NCBI RefSeq assembly: GCF_019458025.1
Contig: NZ_JAHZUY010000026.1
Span: 1 to 46,253, forward strand
Source of the DNA: Caldovatus aquaticus
GTDB taxonomy: Bacteria; Pseudomonadota; Alphaproteobacteria; Acetobacterales; Acetobacteraceae
Length of the DNA: 46,253 nucleotides
Direction of reading: 5' to 3'
The notes under the pieces were generated by a model. That model ran no database searches and was not told the DNA's origin. It worked only from the letters and a program-made list of their open reading frames with translations. This document shows positions 17,491 through 26,107 of the stretch, one piece after another. A program made the position numbers and the translations under genes. Numbering within the stretch: the stretch's first letter is position 1; every line of letters starts with the position of its first letter.

Positions 17491-18294
17491 TCAGACCGCC
17501 TCCCGCCGGAAGAAGGCGCGCACCGTCGGGTGCGTGCTCTCCTCGCGCAGCCGGCGCGGGTCGCCCTCCGCGATCACCCCCTTCGCCTCCTTGTCGAGCA
17601 TGACGCAGCGGTCGCCGATGGCGAGGATGGACTGCAGCTCGTGCGTGACCACGACGAAGGTGGTGCCGAGGTCGCGCGCGAGATCGCGGATCAGCCGGTC
17701 GAGCCCGGCCGAGGTGATCGGGTCGAGCCCGGCAGAGGGCTCGTCGAGGAACAGGAGCGGCGGGTCGAGCGCCATGGCGCGGGCGATGCCGGCGCGCTTG
17801 ACCATGCCGCCCGAGAGCTCGGCCGGCAGCCGCTCCGCCGCCTCCGACAGCCCGACCAGGCCGAGCTTGACGCGCGCGAGCAGGGCGCGCGCCTCGCGCG
17901 GCAGGTCGGTGTGCTCCTCGATCGGCAGTTCCACGTTCTCCGCCAGGGTCATGGAGCCGAACAGGGCGCCGGACTGCCACATCACGCCGATCCGGCGCAG
18001 CAGGGCGCGGCGCTCCTCGCCCGCGGCCGCGGCGAGGTCGCGGCCGAGCAGCTCGACCGAGCCGGCCGCAGGCTCGTAGAGCCCGATCATCAGCTTGAGA
18101 AGGGTGGACTTGCCGCAGCCCGAGCCGCCGAGGATGACGAAGATCTCGCCGCGACGGACCTCGAACGAGACGCGCTCGAAGATGGTCCGCCCGTCGAAGC
18201 GCATGGCGAGGTCGCGCACGCGGACCATCGTCTCGGCCCCGGCGGCCTGCCCCGCCGGCGCCGCGCCCGCCGCCGCCTCCGCCGCGCCGCTCAC
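17491..18294 (-). CDS. mlaF: ABC transporter ATP-binding protein (MlaF-like)
   Basis: 267-residue cytoplasmic ATPase energising the MCE transporter. Walker A GGSGCGKST (56-64), Q-loop in VMWQSGALF (104-112), signature LSGGM (160-164), Walker B LLFLDEPSAGLD (180-191) and the switch His in VTHELQ. The substitution QSGALFGSMTLAENVELP is typical of the MlaF/Ttg2A subgroup. ATGA overlap with the permease stop codon indicates translational coupling. Confidence 0.96.
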   Translation of the reverse strand: MSGAAEAAAGAAPAGQAAGAETMVRVRDLAMRFDGRTIFERVSFEVRRGEIFVILGGSGCGKSTLLKLMIGLYEPAAGSVELLGRDLAAAAGEERRALLRRIGVMWQSGALFGSMTLAENVELPIEEHTDLPREARALLARVKLGLVGLSEAAERLPAELSGGMVKRAGIARAMALDPPLLFLDEPSAGLDPITSAGLDRLIRDLARDLGTTFVVVTHELQSILAIGDRCVMLDKEAKGVIAEGDPRRLREESTHPTVRAFFRREAV

Positions 18295-19436
18295 AGCCCG
18301 AGCCGGAAGAACAGCACGGCGAACAGGCCGTCGAGCGCGATGGTGGCGACGATGCCGCCGACCACCGCCGCGGTCGCCGCATCCCCCACCGCGCGTGGGC
18401 CGAGGCCGGCGGCGAGGCCGGCGCGGCAGCCAATGCCGCCCACCACCAGCCCGAACACCGCCGCCTTGAACAGGCCGCCCAGCAGGTCGCCGAGGTCGAG
18501 CGCCTGCTCGAGCTGCGCCAGCACCGCCGCGGGCGCGAAGCCGCGCAGGCCCATCACCGCCCCCATGCCGACGAGACCCGCGAGGTCGAGCAGCAGCGCC
18601 AGCACCGGCATCACCAGCGTCGCGGCGATCAGGCGCGGCAGCACCAGCATCGCCATCGGGTCTATCCCCATGATGCGGAGCGCGCTCACCTCCTCGTTCA
18701 CCGTCATCGTGCCGAGCTCGGCGGCGAAGGCGGAGCCGGTGCGGCCGGCGAGGATCACGGCGGCGAGCAGCGGACCGAGCTCGCGCAGGAGCGAGATGCC
18801 GACGAGCTGGGGGATGAACACCTCCGCGCCGAAGCGGCGCATCGGGATCGAGGACTGGAAGGCGAGGATCACGCCGATCAGCGTGCCGAGCAGCAGGGTC
18901 AGCGGGAAGGCGCGGGTGCCGGCCTCGTCGAGGTGGCGCAGCACGTCGCGCGCGCGCACCAGGCGCGGGCGGGCGAGCGCGCGGGCCGCCGCCGCCGCGG
19001 CCTCGCCGAGGAAGCCGACGCCGCCGATCCAGCGCCGCGCCCGCGCCACCGCCGCCGCGCCGAGCGCGGCGAGCGGGGAGAGCGGCGGCGGACGGGGGGG
19101 CGGGGCGGGCGCGCCGAGGGCGGCGCGGGTGCGCGCGAGCACGGCGGCGATGGCGGCGCTCGCCCCCTCGATCCGCGCCGGGCGCGGCGCCGCGGCCTCG
19201 GCCACGCGCAGCAGCAGCGCCGCCCCCGCGGTATCGAGCGCGGTCAGGCCGGCGAGGTCGAGCACCACCTCGGCGCCGTGCCCGCCGGCGGCGCAGGTCG
19301 CGGCGCGCCAGAGCCGGGCGGCGGCATCCGTGTCGAGCCGGCCGGCGAAGGCCAGCACGAGGCGGTCCCCCTCCGGGCGGGTCTCGAGCCGGGCGTGGTC
19401 CGGCGGGGCGGGCGTTGCGGTCCGCATGGGCTCCAT
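18291..19436 (-). CDS. mlaE: ABC transporter permease MlaE with fused N-terminal STAS domain
   Basis: 381-residue inner-membrane permease. Residues about 15-105 form a STAS domain (VVLDLAGLTALDTAGAALLL), the role played by the separate MlaB protein in E. coli. A Pro-rich linker (109-120) follows. The MlaE permease (about 130-381) carries the family stretch RELGPLLAAVILAGRTGSAFAAE and LGTMTVNEEVSALRIMGIDP (218-260). First gene of the operon. The Met at codon 4 is an alternative start. Confidence 0.94.
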   Translation of the reverse strand: MEPMRTATPAPPDHARLETRPEGDRLVLAFAGRLDTDAAARLWRAATCAAGGHGAEVVLDLAGLTALDTAGAALLLRVAEAAAPRPARIEGASAAIAAVLARTRAALGAPAPPPRPPPLSPLAALGAAAVARARRWIGGVGFLGEAAAAAARALARPRLVRARDVLRHLDEAGTRAFPLTLLLGTLIGVILAFQSSIPMRRFGAEVFIPQLVGISLLRELGPLLAAVILAGRTGSAFAAELGTMTVNEEVSALRIMGIDPMAMLVLPRLIAATLVMPVLALLLDLAGLVGMGAVMGLRGFAPAAVLAQLEQALDLGDLLGGLFKAAVFGLVVGGIGCRAGLAAGLGPRAVGDAATAAVVGGIVATIALDGLFAVLFFRLGL

Positions 19437-19595
19437 GACACGCGAGCGGCGTCAGGGTGCCGGATCAATCCGCGATCGCAAGCGCTTCTTCGGGCGATGC
19501 CGCCGGCCGGGCGCGGGCCGGGGAGGCCGGACCGCGACGGGCGCGGCGGCGGGTGCCGCCCCGCGCCCGGGCCTGGCGCCGGGAAAGCGGGCGGT

Positions 19596-20078
19596 TCAGA
19601 CGCGCGGCGTCCGCCCTGGGGTCGCGCGCCGCGGGTCGCTTCGCGTCGGCGGATCAGGACGGTCGGCGCGCCGCTGCGCCGTGCGCTCCGCCTCGGCGGG
19701 GCTCTCGCGCAGCGCGGCCGTCGCGGGCATGTCGCCCGCCGCCTCCGCCAGGACCAGCAGGGCGCGGTAGGAGGCGATCTCGCAATGCGCGAAGGCATGG
19801 TCGGCGAAGGCGTTCTTCCTCACCGCGTCCTGCGAGACCGCGTGCGTCATCGCCGCGAGGTCGCCCATGAGGGACAGGCCGGCGACCCAGAGCGCGGAAG
19901 GCGCGCTGCCGCGGGCGCGCAGGATCTCGTCGAGGCGGGCCATCCGGCGGCGCGATTTCCCGCTGTGCTTGCGCAGGCGCCGCTCCCTCTCCGGGCAGTT
20001 CTCCAGGCGCTCGACCTGGCGGCTGAGGAGCTGCGCCGCCCGGTTCTCCAGCGCATGGGCGTTGACGGTGCTGGCCAT
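19596..20078 (-). CDS. DUF892 (YciE/YciF) ferritin-like protein
   Basis: 160-residue, mostly helical protein. The central and C-terminal parts (LWVAGLSLMGDLAAMTHAVS..., AFADHAFAHCEIASYRALLVLAEAAGD) resemble the YciE/YciF ferritin-like family, including the HxxxCEIASY helix with a possible metal-binding Glu and His. The first half, rich in Arg/Glu, is less conserved, and the C-terminal 30 residues are charged and probably disordered. The family is linked to stress responses; mechanism unknown. Single gene next to tRNA-Arg. Confidence 0.75.
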   Translation of the reverse strand: MASTVNAHALENRAAQLLSRQVERLENCPERERRLRKHSGKSRRRMARLDEILRARGSAPSALWVAGLSLMGDLAAMTHAVSQDAVRKNAFADHAFAHCEIASYRALLVLAEAAGDMPATAALRESPAEAERTAQRRADRPDPPTRSDPRRATPGRTPRV

Positions 20079-20232
20079 CGGAGTCTCCGTCTCGGGCGCG
20101 CGGGCCGGGAACGGTGCCGGGCGGGGCAGGTTCTGTGCGCGCGCGGACGGGGCCTGCCGGAAGGACGGCCCTGGCCGCCGCGCCGGCCAGGCTTCGCGGC
20201 GGCGGCGCGGCCGTGCTAGAAGCCCGGCGGCT

Positions 20233-20309
20233 GTCCCCGTAGCTCAGCCGGATAGAGCACCAGATTCCTAATCTGGGGGCCGTGGGTTCGAATCCCGCCG
20301 GGGACGCCA
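20233..20309 (+). tRNA. tRNA-Arg, anticodon CCT
   Basis: 77-nt cloverleaf. The acceptor strands GTCCCCG and CGGGGAC pair fully. D-arm GCTC/GAGC, anticodon stem CCAGA/TCTGG with loop TTCCTAA (anticodon CCT), T-arm GTGGG/CCCGC with TTCGAAT, discriminator G and an encoded CCA at 20307-20309. A possible -10 element TGCTAG lies at 20214-20219. The defence locus begins immediately downstream, and tRNA-Arg genes are frequent integration sites. Confidence 0.97.
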
Positions 20310-20573
20310 CTTCCATGCACCGCGAATCGTCTCCCTGCTGGTGGGCCGCGCCGTGAGGCGCAGGTTTTCCGCGGTTCTCGCGCATAGGCTGGCGCCGAGC
20401 GGTCCTCGAACGCCTCCCGAAACCCTCTCTCGCAGGCCGGATTTCTCTGAACCTGGCGACTTCCCCGATTATGCCGCCAGCCCGAACGCTCGCCTCTTCA
20501 AGGGCTTGACAGGCAGCACCCGACCGCGAGTTGGTGAACCCGACGCCCCACCAAAGGTTGCCCGACGCCGAAT
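20310..20573. other. Non-coding junction between tRNA-Arg and the defence locus
   Basis: 264 bp with no credible gene. Base composition looks less GC-rich than the chromosome to the left. It would be the expected place for a left attachment remnant if the following genes entered at the tRNA. No second copy of the tRNA 3' end is visible in the window. Confidence 0.5.
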
Positions 20574-23500
20574 CTATCGCGGATCGGCACCAGCCCCCGG
20601 CTCCTCCCCCTTCCGCAGCCCCTCCCACAGCGCTCCCGGACCGAGCAGCACTGCCAGCAGCCCGGCCTGAACCGCCTCCGAGTTCAGCGCCTGACGGCTC
20701 ATGCTGCCGTGTGCCTCCATCGTCGCGATGATCGCGTTCAGCAGCTCCTCCCGCAGGTTCGGCGAGTTGCCGAACTGCTCGCGCGTGTTCGCCGCCGCCT
20801 GGGCGCGCAGGGTGGCGCTCTCCATCATCTTGGACCGGATGCTCTCGGCGAAGGCGACCCGGTCGCCGTCCGTCAACTCACCCTCGAAGAGATCGTTCAG
20901 CGCCCGGATGATCTCCCCAAGCCGCTGCTTCTGCCGGTCCTGCACCTGGCCGGAGCCGACATCGGTCGGCGGCTTCAGCCCCTCGGCGGGCTCGCCGCGG
21001 GCAAGGTTCAGCCGCTGCTGGCCGAGGTCGCGCATCCGGTGGTGCGTCAGCCGCAGCGCCGAGAGGTCCACCCCATCCCGCTCCCGCCCGTAGTCCAGCA
21101 GCGGCAGCAGCAGCTTGCCGAACAGGTAGAGCTTCTCGAACTCGGTGTTCCCGTAGTCGAACATCTGCCCGAGGAACTCGTACAGCCGGACATAGCTGCC
21201 GAGGTCGCGCTTGAAGAGCAGCAGCACATCCATCTCGGCCTTTGCCGCCTCGCGCGCCTTCGTCCCGTCCGCCCCGGCCCGCCAGGCCTGCTGCGCCTGC
21301 CGGAAGCGCGTCAGCAGCCGGTTGCTCACCGGACCGATGGCGGCGTCCAGATCCCCCTGCGTCGCCTTCGGGTTCACCGCCACCTTGGCCACGCGCTCGA
21401 CCTCGAAGCGGTCGTAGAGGCCCATCGCGTCCAGCTTGCTGCGCAGATCCAGCACCACATTGGGGTCGCTGACATCGGCGAGCTCGGCGGTGGTGTGATA
21501 CTGCTTGAAGGCCGCCAGGATCTCCTCGGGCTCGTTCACGAAGTCCACCACATAGGTGGCGTCCTTCCCCGGATAGGCGCGGTTGAGGCGCGAGAGCGTC
21601 TGCACCGCCTGGATGCCGGAAAGGCGCTTGTCCACATACATGGCGCAGAGCAGCGGTTGATCGAAGCCGGTCTGGAACTTGTTCGCCACCAGCAGCAGGC
21701 TGAACTCGGGCGTGGCGAAGGCCTCGCGGATGTCGCGCCCGCGCAGGGCGGGGTTCATGGTCGCCTCGGTGAAGGGCTCGGGGCCCGTCTCCGGGTCGCT
21801 GACTTCGCCGGAGAAGGCGACCAGCACGCCGAGCGGGTAGCGGCGCTGCCGGATGTAGGCCTCCATCGCCGTCTTCCAGCGCACCGCCTCCTTGCGGCTC
21901 GCCGTCACCACCATCGCCTTCGCCCGGCCGCCGAGCAGATGCGCCACGTTCTGCCGGAAATGCTCGACCACGATCCGCACGCGCGCGGCGATGTTGTGCG
22001 GATGCAGCCGCACCCAGCCGAGGATGCCCTTCTTCGCCTCGCTGGCATCCACCTCCCGCTCGTCCAGCTCGCGCCCCTCATGCGTCAGGCGGAAGGCCAT
22101 GCGCCAGGAGGTGTAGTTGCGCAGCACGTCGAGGATGAAGCCCTCCTCGATCGCCTGGCGCATGGAATAGATGTGGAAGGGCGCGGGCAGGTTGTCCTTG
22201 CCCGCGGGGCGCGAGGGGTCGGGCCGGCGGCCGAACAGCTCCAGCGTCTTCGCCTTCGGCGTGGCGGTGAAGGCGACGTAGCTGATGCCCACCTCCTGCG
22301 CCGCACGGGCCTTCATCTCGGCCGCGAGCAGGTCCTCCATATCGACCTCGCCGCCATCCTCGAGGGCTGCGATCTCCTCGGCCGTCAGCGTCGCCTTCAG
22401 GTTCGCCGCGGCCTGGCCGGCCTGGGAGGAATGCGCCTCGTCGGCGATCACCGCGAAGCGCTTGCCCTGGGTCGCCGCAAGCCGCCGCACCTCCTGCAGC
22501 GCGAAGGGGAAGGTCTGGATGGTGCAGACGACGATCTTCTTGCCCGCCGCCAGCGCCTCGGCCAGTTCGCGGCTCTTGCTCGCCCCCTCCCCGGTGATGG
22601 TGGCGACCACCCCCTGCGTGCGCTCGAAGCCCTCCACCGCCTCGCGCAACTGCCGATCCAGCACCGTGCGGTCGGAGACCACCAGCACCGTGTCGAACAG
22701 CTTGCGGTTCGCCGCATCGTGCAGGTCGGCCAGGAAATGCGCCGTCCAGGCGATGGAGTTGGTCTTGCCCGACCCTGCCGAGTGCTGGATCAGGTAGCGC
22801 CCGCCGGGACCCTCCCGCAGCACCGCCGCCAGCAGCTTCCGCGTGGCGTCGAGCTGGTGGAAGCGCGGGAAGATCCAGCCCTGGAGGCGCTTCTTCTCGT
22901 CCTTCACCGGCACCAGGTAGCGGCCGAGGATGTCGAGCCAGGAATGGCGCTCCCACACCTCCTCCCACAGATAGGCGGTGGGGGCGCCGTGCGGGTTGGG
23001 CGGGTTGCCGCCGCCCCCGTCATGGCCGCGGTTGAAGGGCAGGAAGCGGCTCTCCGGCCCTTCGAGGCGCGTGCACATCCGCACCTCGCTGTTGGAGACG
23101 GCGAAATGCACCAGCGCTCCGCCGGGGAAGGCGAGGATCGGCTCCGGCGTGTTCCGCCCCGGCAGCCTCGGCAGGCGGTCGTGCCGGTACTGGTCCACCG
23201 CATCCTCGACCCGTTGCGTGTAGTCCGACTTGAGCTCGGCGGTGGCGACGGGGATGCCGTTGAGGAACAGCACCAGGTCGAGGCTGTTCCCGTGATGCGG
23301 CGAGTAGCGGAGCTGGCGCACCACGCGCAGGCGGTTCCCGGCGTAGCGGGCGGCGAGCGCCTCGTTCATCGCCAGCGCCGGGCGGAACTGGGCAAGCTGA
23401 ATGGGCCGGCGCAGCCCCACCATGTCGAGGCCGTGGCGCAGCACATCGAGCGTGCCCTGCCGGTCGAGCGCGGCGCGCAGCCGGTCGGCGAGCGCCGTCG

Positions 23501-23702
23501 CCGCCGCCGGGCCGTGCGCCTTGGTGAGCGCCTCCCAGGCCTCGGGCTGGGTCTGCTGCACCCAGGCGAGAAGGTCTTCGGGGAAGAGGCCGCGGGCGCG
23601 GTCGTGGCGGGCGGCGGCGCTGGGCTCATACAGCCAGCCATGGGCGGCGAGATGGGTGCAGATCGCCTCTTCCAGCCGGGCTTCGCGGTGGAGGTCGGTC
23701 AT
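20574..23702 (-). CDS. hsdR: Type I restriction enzyme, R subunit
   Basis: 1042-residue motor and nuclease subunit. The N-terminal endonuclease core shows NSLDLVLFLNGIPVATAELK (Asp142, Glu156, Lys158 of the PD-ExK motif). The SF2 translocase has Walker A HSAGSGKTNS (307-316), DEAH (421-424) and the later motif VANKFQTGFDQPLLCAMYVDK, then a helical C-terminus that docks on the methylase. All key residues are present, so it should be functional. Last gene of the operon, 7 nt after hsdS. Confidence 0.96.
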   Translation of the reverse strand: MTDLHREARLEEAICTHLAAHGWLYEPSAAARHDRARGLFPEDLLAWVQQTQPEAWEALTKAHGPAAATALADRLRAALDRQGTLDVLRHGLDMVGLRRPIQLAQFRPALAMNEALAARYAGNRLRVVRQLRYSPHHGNSLDLVLFLNGIPVATAELKSDYTQRVEDAVDQYRHDRLPRLPGRNTPEPILAFPGGALVHFAVSNSEVRMCTRLEGPESRFLPFNRGHDGGGGNPPNPHGAPTAYLWEEVWERHSWLDILGRYLVPVKDEKKRLQGWIFPRFHQLDATRKLLAAVLREGPGGRYLIQHSAGSGKTNSIAWTAHFLADLHDAANRKLFDTVLVVSDRTVLDRQLREAVEGFERTQGVVATITGEGASKSRELAEALAAGKKIVVCTIQTFPFALQEVRRLAATQGKRFAVIADEAHSSQAGQAAANLKATLTAEEIAALEDGGEVDMEDLLAAEMKARAAQEVGISYVAFTATPKAKTLELFGRRPDPSRPAGKDNLPAPFHIYSMRQAIEEGFILDVLRNYTSWRMAFRLTHEGRELDEREVDASEAKKGILGWVRLHPHNIAARVRIVVEHFRQNVAHLLGGRAKAMVVTASRKEAVRWKTAMEAYIRQRRYPLGVLVAFSGEVSDPETGPEPFTEATMNPALRGRDIREAFATPEFSLLLVANKFQTGFDQPLLCAMYVDKRLSGIQAVQTLSRLNRAYPGKDATYVVDFVNEPEEILAAFKQYHTTAELADVSDPNVVLDLRSKLDAMGLYDRFEVERVAKVAVNPKATQGDLDAAIGPVSNRLLTRFRQAQQAWRAGADGTKAREAAKAEMDVLLLFKRDLGSYVRLYEFLGQMFDYGNTEFEKLYLFGKLLLPLLDYGRERDGVDLSALRLTHHRMRDLGQQRLNLARGEPAEGLKPPTDVGSGQVQDRQKQRLGEIIRALNDLFEGELTDGDRVAFAESIRSKMMESATLRAQAAANTREQFGNSPNLREELLNAIIATMEAHGSMSRQALNSEAVQAGLLAVLLGPGALWEGLRKGEEPGAGADPR

Positions 23703-23709
23703 GGCGGGG

Positions 23710-25041
23710 TCATGCCGCCCTGGCCTCTGCGGCGGGGACGAGGCCGCGGACGTCGATCCTGCCGGTGACGGCGGCCGAGATCAGCGCGGCGCGGCGTTCC
23801 TTGAGAAGGGCGATGGCGTGTTCGGATTCGGCGGTGAGGGTGTCGAGCTTGCTGCATTCGTGGTCGAGGAATGCGATAATCGCACGCTGTTCGGCCTCCG
23901 GCGGACGCGGGAACGCGATCTTGAAGAACTCCTCGGGGTAGAGCCGCAGTCGCGATGACCAGACGCCCTTCGACCAACGCTCGGCCTCGCGAGCGAACAC
24001 GTCCATGCGGACAAGCAGGTTGACGTAGCTGGGCTCAAGCCCACTCCGAGGGGTGTAGACGTGATACGCAGGGCTGACGATGCCGGTTTGGTCGGCGACG
24101 CCCATGGCGCCCATCCACGCCCAGAGCGTGTTGATCACGAGATCCCCGGGATGGCATCGCTTGTAACCCTCGGTGGTCTCCGCCTCGAACATGTAGACCG
24201 TCTTTTCCGCACGGGGCGTCACACCGGTGAGGTGCGAAACGGTCAGCAGGGTTTCTGTCCCATCTTCCGACCGCTCGTCGCGTTCGACGAACAGCAGCCG
24301 GCCACGCACCACCTCCCAATGCGCCGGCACCTGGCCGAGCCAGGGCACGCCGGAGTCCTTCATCGGCACGGAGGGGTCGAGGCCCTTGGTGACGGTGTGG
24401 GAGATGACGGCCTGGCGCTTCTCCTTCAGCAGCGCGATCAGCCGCTCCTGCTCCGCCACCAGCGCATCGATCTTGCCGCATTCGCGGTCGAGGAAGGCAG
24501 CAATGGCCCGCTGTTCGGCAGGGGGTGGGAGGGGGATGGTCGTTCCCGCAAGATAACTGTGCTCGATACTCTCGACCGTCGCTCCCTCTTTTCGCCAGAG
24601 GTTCAGAAACAGGTCGTTCAAGCCTTGAACCAACCGAAGGAGAAAGCGGGCTTGGCAGCGGCCTTCGTCGAACCGTATCGCCTTCATGTCCTGGTTCAGC
24701 GCAACCGGCCGATCATTGATGGCGACAGGGATCGTGTGACGGAGGATGCCAGATCGAACGACCATCAGCACGGCGTTCGCTTCGATAAGTGAGGCCGCTC
24801 CTGCCGCGAGCCCTGCCTCCGTAATGTATTCCTCCGTGCTATGGACGACTTCTGACTTCATGTCCTTGGGAGAAACCCAGGGAACGTCGCCGTTCCAGAA
24901 GGCTGGCACGTCTCTGTTTGGCGTGCCACCACCGGCGAAAGATGCCAAGCGCTTGAGCGGCACCACCTCCCAATGCGCCGGCACCTGGCCGAGCCAAGGC
25001 ACGCCCGAGTCACGATAGGCGGGATAGGCCGGCAGGCTCAT
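23710..25041 (-). CDS. hsdS: Type I restriction enzyme, specificity subunit
   Basis: 443-residue DNA-recognition subunit with two target-recognition domains. Each half begins with the same segment (DSGVPWLGQVPAHWEVV, at about 10-26 and again at about 228-244) and ends with a conserved helical spacer (AEQRAIAAFLDRECGKID.. and AEQRAIIAFLDHECSKLD..). The halves between these differ strongly, implying a bipartite asymmetric target. Start ATG 25041 overlaps the darG stop (ATGA). An almost identical 51-bp DNA segment encodes the two half-starts and could recombine. Confidence 0.95.
   Translation of the reverse strand: MSLPAYPAYRDSGVPWLGQVPAHWEVVPLKRLASFAGGGTPNRDVPAFWNGDVPWVSPKDMKSEVVHSTEEYITEAGLAAGAASLIEANAVLMVVRSGILRHTIPVAINDRPVALNQDMKAIRFDEGRCQARFLLRLVQGLNDLFLNLWRKEGATVESIEHSYLAGTTIPLPPPAEQRAIAAFLDRECGKIDALVAEQERLIALLKEKRQAVISHTVTKGLDPSVPMKDSGVPWLGQVPAHWEVVRGRLLFVERDERSEDGTETLLTVSHLTGVTPRAEKTVYMFEAETTEGYKRCHPGDLVINTLWAWMGAMGVADQTGIVSPAYHVYTPRSGLEPSYVNLLVRMDVFAREAERWSKGVWSSRLRLYPEEFFKIAFPRPPEAEQRAIIAFLDHECSKLDTLTAESEHAIALLKERRAALISAAVTGRIDVRGLVPAAEARAA
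24307..24357. repeat. hsdS internal direct repeat, copy for second half
   Basis: 51-bp segment that matches 24961-25011 with two mismatches. It encodes the conserved start of the second target-recognition domain of HsdS. Confidence 0.85.
24961..25011. repeat. hsdS internal direct repeat, copy for first half
   Basis: 51-bp partner of 24307-24357, encoding the conserved start of the first target-recognition domain. The same strand and high identity make domain exchange or loss by homologous recombination possible. Confidence 0.85.
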
Positions 25042-26087
25042 GCCGTGCGGGGCTCCAGCCAGCCCTGCACGCGCAGGCGTTCCAGCGCCAGGCCGATCTG
25101 CCGGTCGGAGAAGCCGCGCTTGCGCGGCCCCCAGGCGCGCACCCCGCCCGTCACCTCCTCCTCCGTCGCCTCCGGTCTCGCCTTGGCCACCCAATGCACC
25201 GTGGCCAGAAGCTCCAGCCCGAAGGGCGTCTCGAAGCCCTCCACCAGCTCCGCCACACGCGCAAAGCGCCTGCCCGTCTCCGCGGCACCCGCCAGCGCAA
25301 CCTCGGCATCCTCGGCCGCACCGGGCAGGATGGTGATCTCCTTCCCGGGCGCATCCCCGCCATCGCGGTAGCCTTCGAGGTAATGCCCCTCCAGCGCCTG
25401 CAGCACCTTGCCGAGATTCTCGGCAAAGGGCCCGGCCGGGGCCTTGGCGAAGCGCAGCCGCAGGGGCTCGCCCGCCTCCTGCAGGAAGTACATGAGCTTG
25501 TGCAGTTCAAGCAGGGTCACGAAGGGCTCGCCCACCCCGGCCAGATAACGGCGCATCAGCCCGATCAGCGCCGCGCGCCCCGGTGTCATCCGCGGCGGGG
25601 CGGCAGCCGCCATGCCCCGGCCGCCCTCCGGCGCGCCGGCGGGTTCGAACAGCGTCACGCTCACCCCGGACAGGGCGCCGAGGGCGGCTTCGATGCGCGG
25701 CCGCACCTGCCCCCAATCGAGCCCGCCGAGCCCGCAGCCGAGTGGCGGAACGGCGATGGAGCGGATGTCGCGGGCGCGAATCTCCTGCACCAGCGCGGCG
25801 AGTCCTGCCTCGATGTCCTCCATCCGGCTCTTGCCGCGCCAGTGCCGCTTGGTGGGGAAGTTGATGATCCAGCGCGGCGCATCGAGGGCCTGGCGTTCGA
25901 ACACTAACATCCGCCCAGGGCGCAGCTCGCCGCGGGCGCAGGCGGCCTGATAGGCCCGGAAGTTGTCCGGGAAGGCGTTGCGGAACTGCAGCGCGACCCC
26001 GCGGCCCATGACACCGACGCAATTGACGGTGTTGACCAGGGCCTCCGCGGGCTCCGCCAGGATATCGCCCGTCTTGCGGGTGATCAT
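25038..26087 (-). CDS. darG: DarG antitoxin: macro-domain DNA ADP-ribosyl glycohydrolase
   Basis: 349-residue antitoxin that removes ADP-ribose from DNA and neutralises DarT. The macro domain (about 1-155) starts MITRKTGDILAEPAEALVNT and carries NCVGVMGRGVALQF, INFPTKRHWRGKS with the likely catalytic lysine, and AVPPLGCGLGGLDW. The C-terminal domain (about 175-349, including LLELHKLMYFLQEAGEPLRLRF) matches the toxin-binding half known in DarG. ATG 26087 follows a strong GGGAGGAGGAG; an in-frame ATG at 26102 is less well placed. It begins 20 nt after darT and overlaps hsdS by ATGA. Confidence 0.93.
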   Translation of the reverse strand: MITRKTGDILAEPAEALVNTVNCVGVMGRGVALQFRNAFPDNFRAYQAACARGELRPGRMLVFERQALDAPRWIINFPTKRHWRGKSRMEDIEAGLAALVQEIRARDIRSIAVPPLGCGLGGLDWGQVRPRIEAALGALSGVSVTLFEPAGAPEGGRGMAAAAPPRMTPGRAALIGLMRRYLAGVGEPFVTLLELHKLMYFLQEAGEPLRLRFAKAPAGPFAENLGKVLQALEGHYLEGYRDGGDAPGKEITILPGAAEDAEVALAGAAETGRRFARVAELVEGFETPFGLELLATVHWVAKARPEATEEEVTGGVRAWGPRKRGFSDRQIGLALERLRVQGWLEPRTA

Positions 26088-26089
26088 CT

Positions 26090-26100
26090 CTCCTCCTCCC
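26090..26100 (-). promoter_or_regulatory. Strong Shine-Dalgarno of darG
   Basis: Reverse strand reads GGGAGGAGGAG directly before the darG ATG, the best ribosome-binding sequence in the operon. The upstream toxin gene relies on an ATGA overlap with hsdM, so the antitoxin is probably translated more efficiently than the toxin. Confidence 0.7.
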
Positions 26101-26107
26101 ATCGGCC

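Noticed and set aside
20310-20573. Tyrosine integrase remnant next to the tRNA
   Set aside because: Searched for R-H-R-Y type motifs in all frames; none are visible.
19654-20628. Minus-strand frame across tRNA-Arg
   Set aside because: Contains the typical false translation of a tRNA antisense (SPAGFEPTAPRLG), and spans the DUF892 gene in another frame.
20709-23768. 1019-codon plus-strand frame opposite hsdR
   Set aside because: Exact antisense of a well-supported HsdR; His/Arg/Leu-rich shadow typical of GC-rich DNA.
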